A DNA stretch of 64,000 bases, from positions 620,001 to 684,000 of the forward strand of contig JASCOE010000001.1 in the NCBI GenBank assembly GCA_029959285.1, written 5' to 3'. The notes under the pieces were generated by a model, which was given only the letters and a program-made list of their open reading frames with translations, was not told where the DNA came from and made no database searches. Source of the stretch: Flavobacteriaceae bacterium PS02337. Lineage in GTDB: Bacteria; Bacteroidota; Bacteroidia; Flavobacteriales; Flavobacteriaceae. This document shows, piece by piece, positions 42,916 through 52,996 of the stretch (its first letter is position 1; every line of letters starts with the position of its first letter). The position numbers and the translations under genes are program-made.

Positions 42916-44460
42916 ATGAAAAAACCACTTTTATTAATGGTTATGGCGTTTTGCATGCAAACCATAACCGCCCAAAAAGAAGCTGTAATTATTGCTGTCA
43001 AAAATGATGCGTCTGCACCAACTATCAATAAAAATATCTATGGACATTTTGCTGAACATTTAGGACATTGTATTTATGGTGGATTTTTTGTTGGAGATAC
43101 TTCTAAAATTCCAAACACAAATGGAGTTCGAAATGATATTATTAAAGCATTGAAAGATTTAAAAATTCCGAATTTAAGATGGCCTGGCGGATGTTTTGCC
43201 GACACATATCATTGGAAAGACGGAATTGGTCCAAAAGAACAGCGTCCGACAATTGTAAATCAATGGTGGGGAGGAGTTACGGAAGACAATAGTTTCGGAA
43301 CGCATGATTTTTTAAATATGTGCGAATTGCTTGGCGCTGAACCCTATTTATCGGGAAATGTCGGAAGCGGAACAGTTCAAGAATTAGCAGATTGGGTTCA
43401 ATACACCAATTTTGGAGGAAAAAGTCCGATGAGTGATCTTCGTAGAAAAAACGGAAGAACAGAACCTTGGAAAGTAAAATATTGGGGAATTGGAAATGAA
43501 GCTTGGGGCTGCGGCGGAAATATGACGGCAGATTATTATGCGAATGAATACCGCAAATTTGCCACGTTTATGTCAGATTGGAGCAATACCGGCGGCATTA
43601 CAAGAATTGCTTCAGGATCTAATAGTTCAGATTATAATTGGACAGAAGTTTTAATGAAAAATATTCCGCTAAATATGTTAGGCGGACTTGGTGTTCATCA
43701 TTATGCCGTAATTGATTGGGGCAAAAAGGGTTCAGATGTTGACTTTACAGAAAAAGAATATTTCCTGACCATGCAATCTGCACTAAAAATGGAAGAATTA
43801 GTAACCAAACACGCCGCAATTATGGACAAATATGATCCAGAGAAAAAAGTTGCAATGATTGTAGACGAATGGGGCGGTTGGTACGAAGTTCAAAAAGGAA
43901 CAAATTCAGGATTTTTATATCAGCAAAATACAATGAGAGACGCAGTTTTGGCTGGCGCAACTTTAAATATTTTCAATAATCATTCAGATCGAGTTCGTAT
44001 GGCAAATTTGGCACAATGCGTAAACGTGCTTCAAGCTGTAATTTTGACTGACAAAGCAAAAATGATTACAACACCAACGTATAGCGTAATGAAAATGTAT
44101 AGCGTGCATCAAGACGCAAAATTAATTCCAGTAGATTTTAAATCGCCTTCTTATACTTTTGAAGGACAAACGATTCCGGCAGTTTCAGCTTCTGTTTCAA
44201 AAGATAAAAGCGGATCTGTTCATATTTCATTGGTGAATGTTGATGCGGTGAATAAAAACAAAATCGAAATTGATACTAAAGATCTTGGAGTGAAGAATTT
44301 TACTGGAAGTATCATCACCTCTCAAAAATTACAAGATTATAATTCTTTCGAAAATCCGAATAAAATTGTTCCTGTTGCTTTTAAAGGTTTTGAAAACAAA
44401 AATGGAAAGTTAACAATAACACTTCCGCCTTTTTCTGTATTGGTTTTAGAAGGAAAATAA
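42916..44460 (+). CDS. Secreted GH51 alpha-L-arabinofuranosidase
   Basis: A 514-residue protein with signal peptide MKKPLLLMVMAFCMQTITAQ and a GH51 catalytic barrel: NLRWPGGCFADTYHW, acid/base Glu195 in GIGNEAWGCGG and nucleophile Glu318 in IVDEWGGWYE. A C-terminal beta-sandwich follows (about 400-514). It releases L-arabinofuranose from arabinans or arabinoxylan, probably in the periplasm. First gene of the arabinose operon, 9 bp before the GH127 gene. Confidence 0.95.
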   Translation: MKKPLLLMVMAFCMQTITAQKEAVIIAVKNDASAPTINKNIYGHFAEHLGHCIYGGFFVGDTSKIPNTNGVRNDIIKALKDLKIPNLRWPGGCFADTYHWKDGIGPKEQRPTIVNQWWGGVTEDNSFGTHDFLNMCELLGAEPYLSGNVGSGTVQELADWVQYTNFGGKSPMSDLRRKNGRTEPWKVKYWGIGNEAWGCGGNMTADYYANEYRKFATFMSDWSNTGGITRIASGSNSSDYNWTEVLMKNIPLNMLGGLGVHHYAVIDWGKKGSDVDFTEKEYFLTMQSALKMEELVTKHAAIMDKYDPEKKVAMIVDEWGGWYEVQKGTNSGFLYQQNTMRDAVLAGATLNIFNNHSDRVRMANLAQCVNVLQAVILTDKAKMITTPTYSVMKMYSVHQDAKLIPVDFKSPSYTFEGQTIPAVSASVSKDKSGSVHISLVNVDAVNKNKIEIDTKDLGVKNFTGSIITSQKLQDYNSFENPNKIVPVAFKGFENKNGKLTITLPPFSVLVLEGK

Positions 44461-44469
44461 TGCAATAAA

Positions 44470-46458
44470 ATGAAAAAGTATAACTTTTATTTATTGACAG
44501 TTTGTATGCTGATTTTATTTTTGGTTTCCTGTAAAGAAACCAAAAATAAAGTCGTGCAATCTGATGAAAAAACTTCGGCATTAAAAGCCGGATATCAGAT
44601 TGAACCAGTTAACATTCAAAATGTAAAACTGACCGATTCTTTTTGGCTTCCGATTATCAAAAGAGTGCAAGAAATCACGATTCAATATGCGATTAAAAAA
44701 TGTGATGAAGAAGGACGTTTTGAGAACTTTTTAATTGCAGGAAAACAAAAAAGCGGCACGACGAGAGGAGAAATGCCTTTTGATGATACAGACGTTTATA
44801 AGATTATTGAAGGCGCATCGAATACGTTAATCAGTGCGCCAAATCCGAAATTAGAAAGGGTTTTAGATTCGATGATTGCCATTGTAAAAATTGGTCAAGA
44901 ACCAGACGGATATATTACAACTTGGAGAACTATAAATCCGGCAAAACCCCCTGCAAGTTGGGTTCCAGTAATAGAAGGAAAACGTTGGGAATCATTGCAA
45001 ATTAGCCATGAATTGTACAATCCGGGACATTTAATCGAAGCGGCGATTGTACATTATGAAGCGACTGGAAAAACTAATTTTCTAGAAATTGCCATAAAAG
45101 CAGCTGATATGCTGGTTCGAACTTTTGGCGATAATCCCGGTCAGGTAAAAGGCGTTCCTGGACATCAAATTGTAGAAACTGGTTTGTTGAAATTGTATCA
45201 AATTACAGGAAAAAAAGAATATCTGAATCTGGCGAAATACTATTTAGACAATCGCGGAAATCCGAATAATCATAAATTATATGGAGAATATGCGCAAGAT
45301 CATATGCCGATTTTAGAACAAAAAGAAGCGGTTGGTCATGCGGTAAGAGCGGTTTATATGTATGCGGGAATGACTGATATTGCGGCTTTAATGAAAGATA
45401 AAGGTTATGAAAATGCCGTAAATAAGCTGTGGGAAAACATGGTAAACAAAAAAATGTATATCACAGGCGGAATCGGTTCTAGACACGACGGCGAAGCTTT
45501 CGGAGCAAATTATGAACTGCCGAATTTAACGGCTTATAACGAAACTTGTGCAGCAATCGGCGATGTATATTGGAATCATAGATTGCATAATTTATACGGA
45601 GATTCTAAGTATTTTGATGTTATCGAAAGAACGATGTACAATGGATTAATATCGGGAATTTCGCTTGACGGAAAACAATTTTTTTATCCAAATGCATTGG
45701 AAGCAGATGGCGTTTACAAATCAAATCGCGGTTCTTGTACACGACAAGGCTGGTTTGACTGTTCTTGTTGTCCAACCAATTTGATTCGTTTTATTCCGTC
45801 AATTCCAGGATTGATTTATTCGAAAACAAATGATGTTTTATACGTTAATTTATATGCTTCAAACAATGCTTCTTTTCAATTAGGAAAAACAGATTTGCAG
45901 ATTTCACAACAGACTTCTTATCCTTGGAACGGGAAAATTGCGATTTCGGTTAATCCTAAAAAAGAAAGTCAGTTTACCATTAAACTTCGTGTTCCAGGAT
46001 GGTCTAGAAATGAAGTTTTGCCTGGAGATTTATACAGTTATAAAAAGGCTTCAACTCAAAAAGCAACTGTTGTTTTAAATGGAGAAACTTTAGCAATTCA
46101 ACCTGAAAGTGGTTATTTCAATATTAATAGAAAGTGGAAAAAAGGAGATAAAATTAATCTCAATCTCCCAATGGAAGTTCAGGAAGTGTTTACGAATCCA
46201 AAAGCCGCAATTAATACGAATAAGATTTCTTTGGAATACGGACCAATAGTTTATGCGGTTGAAGAAATTGATAACAAAAACAACTTCGATAAAATTGATG
46301 TTACATCTTTTGATACTTTCAAAGTAAAAAAAGAAGCCAATTTATTGCAGGGAATAAATGTGATTGAGAACTCAAAGTTGAAGGCAATTCCATATTATTC
46401 TTGGTCGAATCGAGGAGTTGGAAAAATGAAAGTTTGGTTAGATTATAAGAATCAGTAA
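44470..46458 (+). CDS. GH127 beta-L-arabinofuranosidase lipoprotein
   Basis: A 662-residue protein with lipobox VSCK at about residues 19-22. The catalytic zinc site of GH127 is intact: Glu342 in GEAFGAN, Glu358 and Cys360 in YNETCAAIG, and Cys433-Cys434 in CSCCPTN, where the first cysteine is the nucleophile; the spacing of Glu342, Glu358 and Cys360 agrees with the characterised family. It hydrolyses beta-linked L-arabinofuranose. Together with GH51 it supplies free arabinose for araA/B/D. Confidence 0.9.
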   Translation: MKKYNFYLLTVCMLILFLVSCKETKNKVVQSDEKTSALKAGYQIEPVNIQNVKLTDSFWLPIIKRVQEITIQYAIKKCDEEGRFENFLIAGKQKSGTTRGEMPFDDTDVYKIIEGASNTLISAPNPKLERVLDSMIAIVKIGQEPDGYITTWRTINPAKPPASWVPVIEGKRWESLQISHELYNPGHLIEAAIVHYEATGKTNFLEIAIKAADMLVRTFGDNPGQVKGVPGHQIVETGLLKLYQITGKKEYLNLAKYYLDNRGNPNNHKLYGEYAQDHMPILEQKEAVGHAVRAVYMYAGMTDIAALMKDKGYENAVNKLWENMVNKKMYITGGIGSRHDGEAFGANYELPNLTAYNETCAAIGDVYWNHRLHNLYGDSKYFDVIERTMYNGLISGISLDGKQFFYPNALEADGVYKSNRGSCTRQGWFDCSCCPTNLIRFIPSIPGLIYSKTNDVLYVNLYASNNASFQLGKTDLQISQQTSYPWNGKIAISVNPKKESQFTIKLRVPGWSRNEVLPGDLYSYKKASTQKATVVLNGETLAIQPESGYFNINRKWKKGDKINLNLPMEVQEVFTNPKAAINTNKISLEYGPIVYAVEEIDNKNNFDKIDVTSFDTFKVKKEANLLQGINVIENSKLKAIPYYSWSNRGVGKMKVWLDYKNQ

Positions 46459-46468
46459 AAATTCTAGA

Positions 46469-46530
46469 GCCACAGATTCACAGATTAAAAGGATTAAAAA
46501 ATCATTTGAATTCTTTTAATCTGTGGCAAA
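46469..46530. repeat. Outer-arm palindrome without inner hairpin
   Basis: GCCACAGATTCACAGATTAA and TTCTTTTAATCTGTGGC form complementary arms. This is the outer part of the composite repeats standing alone, directly after the GH127 gene; it could work as a weak terminator. Confidence 0.8.
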
Positions 46531-46763
46531 AAAATAAAATTCAGTACGATTTTAAAGCACGATTCAATAACGATTTGAAGATTAAGCTGAAATAATCGCA
46601 ATGTTATAAATGTATCGTTAACATTTATTTTTTAAAAAGATGCTAAAATGCTGTTTTAATGCATTTATAGCAAAAATTAATTATGCAATTTCAATTAAGT
46701 GTTTTTTGTACACTTATAAAATATTTATATTTATATTTGTCAATATTTTAAAAATAAAATAGA
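46531..46763 (+). promoter_or_regulatory. araB promoter and candidate AraR operator
   Basis: AAGTGT (46698-46703) and ACACTT (46710-46715) form an inverted repeat containing ACACTTAT, the word also found twice upstream of the regulator and GH51 genes. TTG at 46706-46708 and TATATTTG at 46732-46739 give a promoter with 23-bp spacer; the inverted repeat overlaps the -33 element, as expected for repression. No gene lies in the preceding stretch. Confidence 0.65.
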
Positions 46764-48455
46764 ATGAAAAATTATGTAATAGGATTGGACTACGGAACAG
46801 ATTCTGTTCGTGCGGTGCTGATTGACGCTGAAAATGGACAAGAGTTAGCATCGAATGTTTCTCATTACAAAAGATGGAAAAACAAGCAATATTGTGACGC
46901 ATCGATAAATCAATTTCGTCAGCATCCTTTGGATCATATCGAAGGATTGGAAACAACCATTCAAAATGTAGTTAAAGAAAGTAAAGTTGATCCTTCGTTA
47001 GTAAAAGGAATTTGTATTGATACAACAGGATCGTCTCCAGTTCCAGTTACAAAAGACGGGACGCCATTGGCATTAACAAAAGGTTTTGAAGAAAATCCAA
47101 ATGCAATGATGGTTTTATGGAAAGATCATACTTCTATAAATGAAGCAAACGAAATCAATGAATTGGCAGTAAGCTGGGGCGGAGAAGACGTGACAAAATA
47201 TGTAGGCGGAATTTATTCTTCGGAATGGTTTTGGGCAAAAATCCTTCACATTGCAAGACAAGATGAAGCTGTTCGAAATGCAGCGCACACTTGGATGGAA
47301 CACTGCGATTTAATGACATATTTGTTAATTGAAGATAAAGATTTAAAAACCTTCAAAAGAAGCCGTTGTGCTGCGGGACACAAAGCAATGTGGCATGCAG
47401 ACTGGAACGGATTACCTCCTGTTGAATTCTTAGAAAAATTACATCCATATTTGGCGCAACTTCGCGGTAATTTATATGATGAAACCTATACTTCAGATTT
47501 AGTTGCTGGAAAACTAAGCCAAGAATGGGCAGACCGTTTGGGACTTTCAACAGAAACAGTAATTGCTGTTGGAACTTTCGATGCGCATTCTGGAGCAGTT
47601 GGAGCTAAAATCGAAGAGAATACTTTAGTTCGCGTTATGGGAACTTCAACTTGTGATATTCTGGTAGGTTCTTATCATGAAGTGGGAACAAAAACCGTTC
47701 GTGGAATCTGCGGACAAGTTGATGGTTCGGTTATTCCAGGCTTTATTGGATTAGAAGCTGGACAATCTGCTTTTGGAGATTTATTGGCTTGGTACAAAGA
47801 ATTATTGCTATGGCCAACGGAACATTTATTAGGCGCTACATCTCTTTTAAATGAAACTCAAAAAGAACAATTAAGAGAAGAATTCAGCGATAAATTAATT
47901 GTAGAATTGACAAAAGAAGCAGAGAAAATTCCAGTTTCAGAAAGTCTTCCAATTGCTTTAGACTGGATTAACGGGCGAAGAACTCCAGATGCAAATCAGG
48001 AAGTAAAAAGTGCGATTTCGAATCTTTCTTTAGGAACAAAATCGCCTCATATTTTTAAAGCTTTAGTAAACGCAATCTGTTTTGGAGCAAAGAAAATTGT
48101 AGACCGTTTTGAAGAAGAAGGAGTAAAAATTGACAGCGTTATCGGAATTGGTGGTGTTGCTCGTAAATCTCCTTTTATCATGCAGACTTTGGCAAACGTT
48201 TTAAACAAGCCAATTAAAATTGCAGCTTCAGACCAAACTCCAGCTTTAGGTGCGGCAATTTACGCAGCCGTTGCAGCAGGAATTTATCCAAACGTAATCG
48301 AAGCAAGCCAAAAAATCGGAAGCGATTTTGATGGTGAATATTTCCCTCAAACTGATAAAGTAGAAGCGTATCATAAACTGCTTTTAGCATACGAACAATT
48401 GAGTGCATTTGCAGATCCAACTATTAAAATTTCTCAAAATGAGTTCTCTTTATAA
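46764..48455 (+). CDS. araB: Ribulokinase (FGGY family)
   Basis: A 563-residue FGGY kinase: N-terminal GLDYGTDSVRAVLID, the ribulokinase motif DTTGSSPVPV, and C-terminal GVARKSPFIMQTLANVL with DQTPALGAAIYAA. Length and the neighbouring araD and araA identify it as L-ribulokinase. It has its own promoter and candidate operator. Confidence 0.95.
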   Translation: MKNYVIGLDYGTDSVRAVLIDAENGQELASNVSHYKRWKNKQYCDASINQFRQHPLDHIEGLETTIQNVVKESKVDPSLVKGICIDTTGSSPVPVTKDGTPLALTKGFEENPNAMMVLWKDHTSINEANEINELAVSWGGEDVTKYVGGIYSSEWFWAKILHIARQDEAVRNAAHTWMEHCDLMTYLLIEDKDLKTFKRSRCAAGHKAMWHADWNGLPPVEFLEKLHPYLAQLRGNLYDETYTSDLVAGKLSQEWADRLGLSTETVIAVGTFDAHSGAVGAKIEENTLVRVMGTSTCDILVGSYHEVGTKTVRGICGQVDGSVIPGFIGLEAGQSAFGDLLAWYKELLLWPTEHLLGATSLLNETQKEQLREEFSDKLIVELTKEAEKIPVSESLPIALDWINGRRTPDANQEVKSAISNLSLGTKSPHIFKALVNAICFGAKKIVDRFEEEGVKIDSVIGIGGVARKSPFIMQTLANVLNKPIKIAASDQTPALGAAIYAAVAAGIYPNVIEASQKIGSDFDGEYFPQTDKVEAYHKLLLAYEQLSAFADPTIKISQNEFSL

Positions 48456-49140
48456 AGATTTAAAACAAGAATGTTACGAAGCCAACATGCAATTAAATGC
48501 ATTGAATTTGGTGGTTTATACATTCGGAAATGTAAGCGCTGTTGACAGAGAAAATGGTGTTTTTGCCATTAAGCCGAGCGGTGTTCCTTACGAAGATTTA
48601 AAACCTGAAGATATCGTAATTGTCGATTTTGATAATAATGTTATTGAAGGAACGATGCGTCCGTCATCTGACACGAAAACGCATGCTTATTTATACAAAA
48701 ACTGGCCAAATATTGGAGGCGTTGCACATACACACGCCACTTATTCTGTGGCTTGGGCGCAATCGCAGCAAGATATTCCAATTTTCGGAACCACGCATGC
48801 CGATCACTTAACGGCAGATATTCCGTGCGCGCCGCCAATGGCAGATCATTTAATTGAAGGAAACTACGAACACAACACCGGAATTCAGATTTTGGATTGT
48901 TTCAAAGAAAAAAATCTTTCGTACGAAGAAGTAGAAATGATTTTGATAGGAAATCACGGTCCGTTTGCATGGGGAAAAAATGCTGCAAAAGCGGTTTACA
49001 ACAGTAAAGTTTTAGAAGTAGTTGCCGAAATGGCGTACTTGACTTTGCAAATAAATCCAAACGCACCAAGATTAAAAGACTCATTAATAAAGAAACATTA
49101 CAACCGCAAACACGGAAAAGATTCGTATTACGGACAGTAA
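48439..49140 (+). CDS. araD: L-ribulose-5-phosphate 4-epimerase
   Basis: A 233-residue class II aldolase-type epimerase: GNVSAVDRENG, KPSGVPYEDL, metal histidines in VAHTHATYSVAWA, and IGNHGPFAWG. I use ATG 48439 (MSSLYKDL), which overlaps the end of araB by 17 bp; the open frame to 48403 is only shared araB sequence. It converts L-ribulose-5-phosphate to D-xylulose-5-phosphate. Confidence 0.95.
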   Translation: MSSLYKDLKQECYEANMQLNALNLVVYTFGNVSAVDRENGVFAIKPSGVPYEDLKPEDIVIVDFDNNVIEGTMRPSSDTKTHAYLYKNWPNIGGVAHTHATYSVAWAQSQQDIPIFGTTHADHLTADIPCAPPMADHLIEGNYEHNTGIQILDCFKEKNLSYEEVEMILIGNHGPFAWGKNAAKAVYNSKVLEVVAEMAYLTLQINPNAPRLKDSLIKKHYNRKHGKDSYYGQ

Positions 49141-49142
49141 AT

Positions 49143-49235
49143 AATTTTAGATTTTAGATTTTAGATTTTAGATTAACGATTTTAGATTAACGATTTTAGA
49201 TTTAGGATTTCAACTTGAAACCTGAAACCTGAAAC
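49143..49235. repeat. AT-rich heptamer repeats and GAAACCT repeats
   Basis: At least six copies of ATTTTAGA(T) followed by three copies of (T/C)GAAAC(C/T)T. It fills the gap between araD and araA and resembles the tract at 10.4 kb. Confidence 0.8.
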
Positions 49236-49256
49236 TTGAAACAAAAAACAACAAAA

Positions 49257-50765
49257 ATGATAGATATATCTCAAAAAGAAGTATGGTTTGTAGTAGGAAG
49301 CCAGGAATTATACGGTGAAGAAACACTTAGAAAAGTAGCAGAACATTCACAAATTATTGCTAAAGGATTAGACGCTTCGTCTTCAATTCCAGTAAAAGTG
49401 GTTTATAAAGATGTGGTGAAATCGCCTTCGCAGATTTTAGATGTATGTTTGGCTGCAAACTCTGCTAAAAACTGTATTGGAATTATCGCTTGGATGCATA
49501 CTTTCTCTCCAGCAAAAATGTGGATTGGTGGATTAAATATACTTAAAAAACCATTGTGTCATTTACATACACAATACAATGCTGAAATTCCTTGGGGATC
49601 TATCGACATGGATTTCATGAACTTAAACCAATCTGCTCACGGAGATCGTGAATTTGGTTTTATAATGTCAAGATTACGTAAAAAACGTAAAGTTGTAGTT
49701 GGACATTGGGAAGATCAAAGAGTTCAAAAACAATTAGGAATCTGGTCAAGAGTAGTTCTTGGATGGGATGAACTACAAAATTTAAAAGTAGCTCGTATTG
49801 GAGACAATATGCGTGAAGTTGCCGTTACAGAAGGCGATAAAGTTGAAGCTCAAATTCGTTTTGGCGTTTCTGTAAACGGATATGATTCTTCAGATGTTAC
49901 AAAACATATTGAAAAAGTAACAGACAAACAATTGGCTGATTTATTAGCGGTTTATGAATCTTCATATACTTTAACTGATTCTTTAAAAGAAGGCGGATCG
50001 CAAAGAAGCTCTTTAGTGGAAGCGGCAAAAATTGAATTAGGTTTAAGAGCTTTCCTTGAAGAAGGAGGTTTTGGAGCTTTTACAGATACATTTGAAAATC
50101 TTGGAGTTTGGAAACAACTTCCAGGAATTGCCACACAAAGATTAATGGCCGATGGTTATGGTTTTGGTGGAGAAGGAGATTGGAAAACCGCTGCAATGGT
50201 TAGAGCTTTAAAAGTGATGAATATTGGCTTAGAAGGTGGAACTTCTTTCATGGAAGATTATACATACCACTTCACACCACAAAAATCTTATGTTTTAGGT
50301 TCTCACATGTTAGAAATTTGTCCTTCTATCGCTGACGGAAAACCTTCTTGCGAAGTACATCCTTTAGGAATTGGAGGAAAAGAAGATCCAGCTCGTTTGG
50401 TATTTAATTCACCAGCTGGAGATGCAATCAATGTTTCTTTGGTTGATATGGGAACTCGTTTCCGTTTAATCGTTAACGAAGTTGAGGCAGTTAAACCGAT
50501 GGCAGAATTACCAAAACTTCCAGTTGCACGTGTTCTGTGGGATTGTAAACCAAATTTAGAAGTTGCTGCAACAGCTTGGATTTTGGCTGGTGGAGCGCAT
50601 CACACAGTTTACAGTCAGTCGATTACAACAGAATATATGGAAGATTTCGCAGACATCGCAGGAATCGAATTGTTGGTTATTGATGAAAAAACAACAGTAA
50701 GAGATTTTAAAGATAAAATTAATGCCAACGAAGCCTATTATCATTTGTTTCAACACGGATTGTAA
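49257..50765 (+). CDS. araA: L-arabinose isomerase
   Basis: A 502-residue AraA: N-terminal [28 protein letters not shown], catalytic acids in the [10 protein letters not shown] region and HMLEICPS with metal-site histidines. ATG 49257 ([10 protein letters not shown]) is the start; an in-frame TTG upstream lies in repeat sequence. Converts L-arabinose to L-ribulose; it completes the araB-araD-araA set. Confidence 0.95.
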   Translation: MIDISQKEVWFVVGSQELYGEETLRKVAEHSQIIAKGLDASSSIPVKVVYKDVVKSPSQILDVCLAANSAKNCIGIIAWMHTFSPAKMWIGGLNILKKPLCHLHTQYNAEIPWGSIDMDFMNLNQSAHGDREFGFIMSRLRKKRKVVVGHWEDQRVQKQLGIWSRVVLGWDELQNLKVARIGDNMREVAVTEGDKVEAQIRFGVSVNGYDSSDVTKHIEKVTDKQLADLLAVYESSYTLTDSLKEGGSQRSSLVEAAKIELGLRAFLEEGGFGAFTDTFENLGVWKQLPGIATQRLMADGYGFGGEGDWKTAAMVRALKVMNIGLEGGTSFMEDYTYHFTPQKSYVLGSHMLEICPSIADGKPSCEVHPLGIGGKEDPARLVFNSPAGDAINVSLVDMGTRFRLIVNEVEAVKPMAELPKLPVARVLWDCKPNLEVAATAWILAGGAHHTVYSQSITTEYMEDFADIAGIELLVIDEKTTVRDFKDKINANEAYYHLFQHGL

Positions 50766-50768
50766 TTT

Positions 50769-50850
50769 TAGATACTAAGTTACTAAGTGGCTAAGGTTCT
50801 AAGTTTTTTTGCTACTTTTAACTTTTAACATCTAACATTTTACTTTTTAC
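50769..50850. repeat. TCTAAG/ACTAAG tandem repeat
   Basis: Imperfect copies of TACTAAGT, GGCTAAGG, TTCTAAGT and then CTTTTAAC units. The same TCTAAG words recur around 54.9-55.1 kb. No gene. Confidence 0.65.
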
Positions 50851-50868
50851 AAACCAAAAAAAATATTT

Positions 50869-52053
50869 ATGAATGTATTAAAACGTTGTGTTTTCGGATT
50901 AAGCCTTTTGAGTTTGGCTGCAGTTTCAGTTCAATGTAAAAGCGATAAAAAAGCCGATGCAGAAAAAGTTGCTACCGAAGGAAAAGATTTAGTTACAATT
51001 GAAAAATCAGAATACGGGAAAACGGCAAAAGGAGAAAACGTAGAGAGCTACAAACTGAAAAACCAAAATGGGATGGAAGTTGATATCATCACTTTTGGTG
51101 GAAGAATTACAGATTTGAAAGTGCCAAATAAAGCGGGTGTTTCAGAGAATGTAGTAATTGGCTTTAATTCTTTGGCACAATACGAAAAAGAAAATCCTTT
51201 CTTCGGAGCTTTAATTGGAAGATATGGAAACCGTATTGCTAAAGGGAAATTTTCTCTTGACGGAAAAGACTATCAGTTAGCAATTAACAATGCGCCAAAT
51301 GCTTTGCACGGTGGCCCGCAAGGATATTTTAACGTTGTTTGGAAAGCTGATGAGGTTAAATCTGGCGAAACAGCTTCTTTAAAATTATCTTATGTAAGTA
51401 AAGATATGGAAGAAGGTTATCCTGGAACCTTGAAAGTTTTTGTGACTTATACATTGACAAATGACAATCAGTTAGAAGTTTTATACGAAGCAACAACAGA
51501 CAAGAAAACAGTTGTAAACTTGACGCAGCATTCGTATTTCAATTTATCTGGAGATTTTACAAAAACAATCTTAGATCACGAATTGACTTTGAATGCAGAT
51601 AAATTAGTTCCGGTTGATGCGACTTTAATTCCAACAGGAAAATTAGAAGATGTTGCTGGAACTCCTTTCGATTTCAGAACTCCAAAATTAATTGGAAAAG
51701 ATATTAATGCTAAAAATGATCAATTAGAAAAAGGAAAAGGTTACGATCATTGTTGGGTATTGAATAATCCTGAAAAAGGAAAAACTATCATTGCAAAAGT
51801 ATATCACGCGCCAAGCGGAAGAATCATGGAAGTGACAACAGACGAACCTGGAATTCAGTTTTACTCTGGAAATTTCCTTGACGGAACTTTGCCAACTCGA
51901 GACGGAAAAACATACGCTCACAGAACAGGATTATGTTTAGAAACAGAACATTATCCGGATTCTCCAAATCAGAAAAATTTCCCAACAACGGTTTTAAACC
52001 CTGGAGAAAATTATAAAACGAAAACTACTTTTAAGTTTTCAGTAAAAAAGTAA
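50869..52053 (+). CDS. galM: Secreted lipoprotein aldose 1-epimerase
   Basis: A 394-residue GalM-family protein with lipobox SVQC at about 21-24 and a lysine-rich linker. The catalytic His is in TQHSYFNLSG and the catalytic Glu in GLCLETEHYPDSPNQ. Unlike the cytoplasmic galM at 39.5 kb it is exported, so it probably converts anomers of arabinose or galactose released by the periplasmic glycosidases. Last gene of the arabinose operon, before a terminator. Confidence 0.9.
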   Translation: MNVLKRCVFGLSLLSLAAVSVQCKSDKKADAEKVATEGKDLVTIEKSEYGKTAKGENVESYKLKNQNGMEVDIITFGGRITDLKVPNKAGVSENVVIGFNSLAQYEKENPFFGALIGRYGNRIAKGKFSLDGKDYQLAINNAPNALHGGPQGYFNVVWKADEVKSGETASLKLSYVSKDMEEGYPGTLKVFVTYTLTNDNQLEVLYEATTDKKTVVNLTQHSYFNLSGDFTKTILDHELTLNADKLVPVDATLIPTGKLEDVAGTPFDFRTPKLIGKDINAKNDQLEKGKGYDHCWVLNNPEKGKTIIAKVYHAPSGRIMEVTTDEPGIQFYSGNFLDGTLPTRDGKTYAHRTGLCLETEHYPDSPNQKNFPTTVLNPGENYKTKTTFKFSVKK

Positions 52054-52086
52054 TTTTTTAGAATTTGTTAATTAATTTTAATTCCG

Positions 52087-52122
52087 AAAAACCTCGAAAG
52101 TTATGCTTTCGAGGTTTTTTTT
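52087..52122. terminator. Terminator after secreted mutarotase gene
   Basis: AAACCTCGAAAG, loop TTATG, CTTTCGAGGTTTT: 12-bp stem followed by eight T. Confidence 0.95.
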
Positions 52123-52155
52123 ATTATTTACGATTTAAATAATGTGAGTTTTTTG

Positions 52156-52220
52156 AATCTCGCAAAGTCTCAAAAGCGCAAAGTTTTTATTTTTTCGCGA
52201 CTCTGCGACTTTGCGAGATT
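52156..52220. repeat. Inverted repeat AATCTCGCAAAGT
   Basis: AATCTCGCAAAGT and ACTTTGCGAGATT flank a 39-bp spacer with further GCGCAAAG and CGACTCTGCG words. Similar 'CTTTGCGA' words occur at 55.2 kb. It lies between the terminator and the OsmC gene. Confidence 0.7.
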
Positions 52221-52257
52221 AATTAATTTACAGCTGATAAAATCTTAACTTAGCGAA

Positions 52258-52722
52258 ATGAAACATCTATTCAAAGCGCAATTAAACTGGATTTCCAAAC
52301 AAAGTCCCGAAGAATTATCTAAAAGATTCTACAGCAAAACCCATCAAATTAAAATTGAAGGAAAACCAACTTTAGATGTTTCGGCAGCAAAAGCATTCAA
52401 AGGCGATCCGTCATTATATAATCCAGAAGATTTATTGTTGAGCAGTTTAGTTTCCTGCCATATGATGTCGTATTTATATATCTGTTCTCAAAATGGAATA
52501 GAAGTTCTGGAATATTCAGATAATGCCGAAGCAACTTTAGAAGTAAATCCAGACGGAAGCGGACGTTTTGTTGAGGTAAAATTATTTCCGAAAGTTAAAA
52601 TCTCGAATCCAGATAAAGTTGAATTGGCGTTAGAATTACATCAAAAAGCAAATCAATTGTGTTTTATTGCTAATTCCTGCAATTTTCCTGTTTTGCATGA
52701 GGCAATTTGCGAAGTTGTATAA
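52258..52722 (+). CDS. OsmC family peroxiredoxin-like protein
   Basis: A 154-residue OsmC/Ohr fold protein. It contains the two conserved cysteines of the family: one in LSSLVSCHMMSYL (Cys about 64) and one in NQLCFIANSCNFP. Members reduce organic hydroperoxides with a cysteine pair. It is a single-gene unit with a terminator right after the stop. Confidence 0.85.
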   Translation: MKHLFKAQLNWISKQSPEELSKRFYSKTHQIKIEGKPTLDVSAAKAFKGDPSLYNPEDLLLSSLVSCHMMSYLYICSQNGIEVLEYSDNAEATLEVNPDGSGRFVEVKLFPKVKISNPDKVELALELHQKANQLCFIANSCNFPVLHEAICEVV

Positions 52723-52724
52723 AT

Positions 52725-52757
52725 GAAAAAACCTCTTCCGTTAAGAAGAGGTTTTTC
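52725..52757. terminator. Terminator between osmC-like gene and tRNA-Leu
   Basis: AAACCTCTTCC, loop, GGAAGAGG-type complement (AAGAAGAGGTTTTT) with flanking A- and T-runs; works for both convergent genes. Confidence 0.85.
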
Positions 52758-52758
52758 G

Positions 52759-52838
52759 TACCCGGAGCCGGAGTCGAACCGGCACGGTTTCCCACAGGTG
52801 TTTGAGACCAGCGCGTCTACCAATTCCGCCATCCGGGC
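52759..52838 (-). tRNA. tRNA-Leu (anticodon CAA)
   Basis: On the minus strand the sequence starts GCCCGGATGGCGGAATTGGT and ends GTTCGACTCCGGCTCCGGGT plus discriminator A. The acceptor arms pair (GCCCGGA with TCCGGGT, one G-U), the D-arm has the Leu-type GGTAGACGC, the anticodon loop is CTCAAAC (anticodon CAA), and a variable arm is present. CCA is not encoded. About 80 nt. Confidence 0.95.
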
Positions 52839-52996
52839 TTAGCAGACGAAAAAACAATCAAAAGTGATCATTTTAACGCAATAGAATGAAGTCATAAATG
52901 GCGTCATTCCTTTAACACGGTGCAAATGTAAAAAATAAAATTAAACCAACTACTAAAAATACTTAAATTTTTCCTTTCAGTGTCCAATAAATTTTA

